Source: a virus. Taken from it: 39,900 nt of DNA. Shown piece after piece: positions 39,523 through 39,900 of the stretch. The DNA lies in IMG/VR virus record IMGVR_UViG_3300050821_023945, positions 1 to 39,900 of that record; one strand, given 5' to 3'. Positions within the stretch are counted from its first letter, which is position 1. Each line of letters opens with the position of its first letter. The position numbers and the translations under genes were made by a program. The notes beneath the pieces were generated by a model, which saw only the letters and a list, made by a program, of their open reading frames with translations, was not told where the DNA came from and ran no database searches.

Positions 39523-39550
39523 GGACGTGGACATCCCCAGATCTACGTCC
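39523..39550 (+). other. hairpin downstream of the tail genes
   Basis: GGACGTGGA (39523-39531) pairs with TCTACGTCC (39542-39550) with one wobble, loop 10 bases. It is not followed by T residues, so it is not a standard terminator. It lies in the poorly coding stretch 39523-39675, for which I see no other feature. Confidence 0.3.
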
Positions 39551-39675
39551 GAGGCCCTTATCGGAACAATGATTGACGCGAAGGTCTTGCTGAATGATCT
39601 CCGCACCCATCAGGGCGAGGAACCGGCGTTGAAGATGCCGGGCGGACCAAACTCGGGCCTGAGCGTCAGATTGCC

Positions 39676-39900
39676 CTAGCGGAAAGACAGCTTGCCATCG
39701 TCGTCGCAGGCGTACTTGCGTCCGTCGTCATCCCACTCCATGATGAAGACGGACGCTTCACCAGCGATGCCGAGCCTGTATTTTTGAGACAGGGCTGTCA
39801 TTTCGGCAAGGAACTGCCGCTCGGATTCTGGTGTTATATGCGCGGCGAGGGTCGGCTCGCTACGTGGTACTTCTCTGGCTCGTTCAGCGTGAGTCGTCAT
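39676..39900 (-). CDS. small - strand protein at window edge
   Basis: A 74-residue acidic protein read leftward from ATG at 39898-39900; the start may lie further outside the window. PESERQFLAEMTALSQKYRL, followed by FIMEWDDDGRKYACDDDG, looks like a genuine small domain with a strand pair, not a shadow frame. It is the only gene opposing the phage transcription direction here, so it may be a cargo (moron) gene near the right end or a host gene beyond it. Family unknown. Confidence 0.55.
   Translation of the reverse strand: MTTHAERAREVPRSEPTLAAHITPESERQFLAEMTALSQKYRLGIAGEASVFIMEWDDDGRKYACDDDGKLSFR

Overview
The window is one long block of a Mu-like transposable phage, either an integrated prophage or a virus contig. 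It opens in a MuA-type DDE transposase and continues on the + strand through transposition, lysis, packaging, capsid and tail genes in the order known from transposable phages. The tail genes give a tube, a short tape measure and tail-tip proteins, with no recognisable contractile sheath. This resembles the long-tailed B3/D3112 kind of transposable phage rather than Mu itself. GC content is high. An Acidobacteriota host is an inference: it rests on a Hydin-type Ig-like domain, several secreted-type proteins, and dense short repeats of a kind common in soil bacteria.

Layout. 1-4068: transposase in two pieces split by an in-frame TGA, a small zinc protein, and a MuB-like AAA+ ATPase. 4118-8122: small early genes including an HNH endonuclease with two SANT/Myb-like units, a zinc/HTH regulator and a GemA-like protein. 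8119-9995: a clan GH-A-type glycosidase and two zinc-ribbon proteins. 10161-12668: lysis region (glucosaminidase-type endolysin, 28-residue membrane peptide, 3-TM holin, anchored coiled-coil protein), containing about 610 bases without a plausible gene that end in a clean intrinsic terminator and may encode a large structured RNA. 12742-17997: small and large terminase, a portal fused to a gp30/F-like head protein, and a gpG-like protein. 18135-23085: three secreted-type proteins inserted where Mu has none. 23171-26331: gpI-like protease with an internal scaffold start, decoration protein, major capsid. 26408-30609: head-tail connector proteins, tail tube and frameshifted tail chaperones. 30622-39522: tape measure, fibre-like protein and tail-tip proteins. 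One small gene at the right edge runs on the - strand.

Two repeat families overlay the phage. The first is a GC-rich palindrome of about 30 bp (GGGGCGACCC-GGC-GGGTCGCCC core, GTAG at one end) at about 20 loci; its arms vary in a compensatory way, it supplies the TAG stop codon of five genes, and it sits in frame inside others. The second is a set of 7-9 bp phased repeats, often as two inverted arms, lying at gene boundaries, in linkers and inside signal-peptide-coding segments. A third layer is protein-level: an aromatic, adhesion-like module of about 60 residues recurs in a connector, the tail tube, a spike-like protein and a tail-tip protein.
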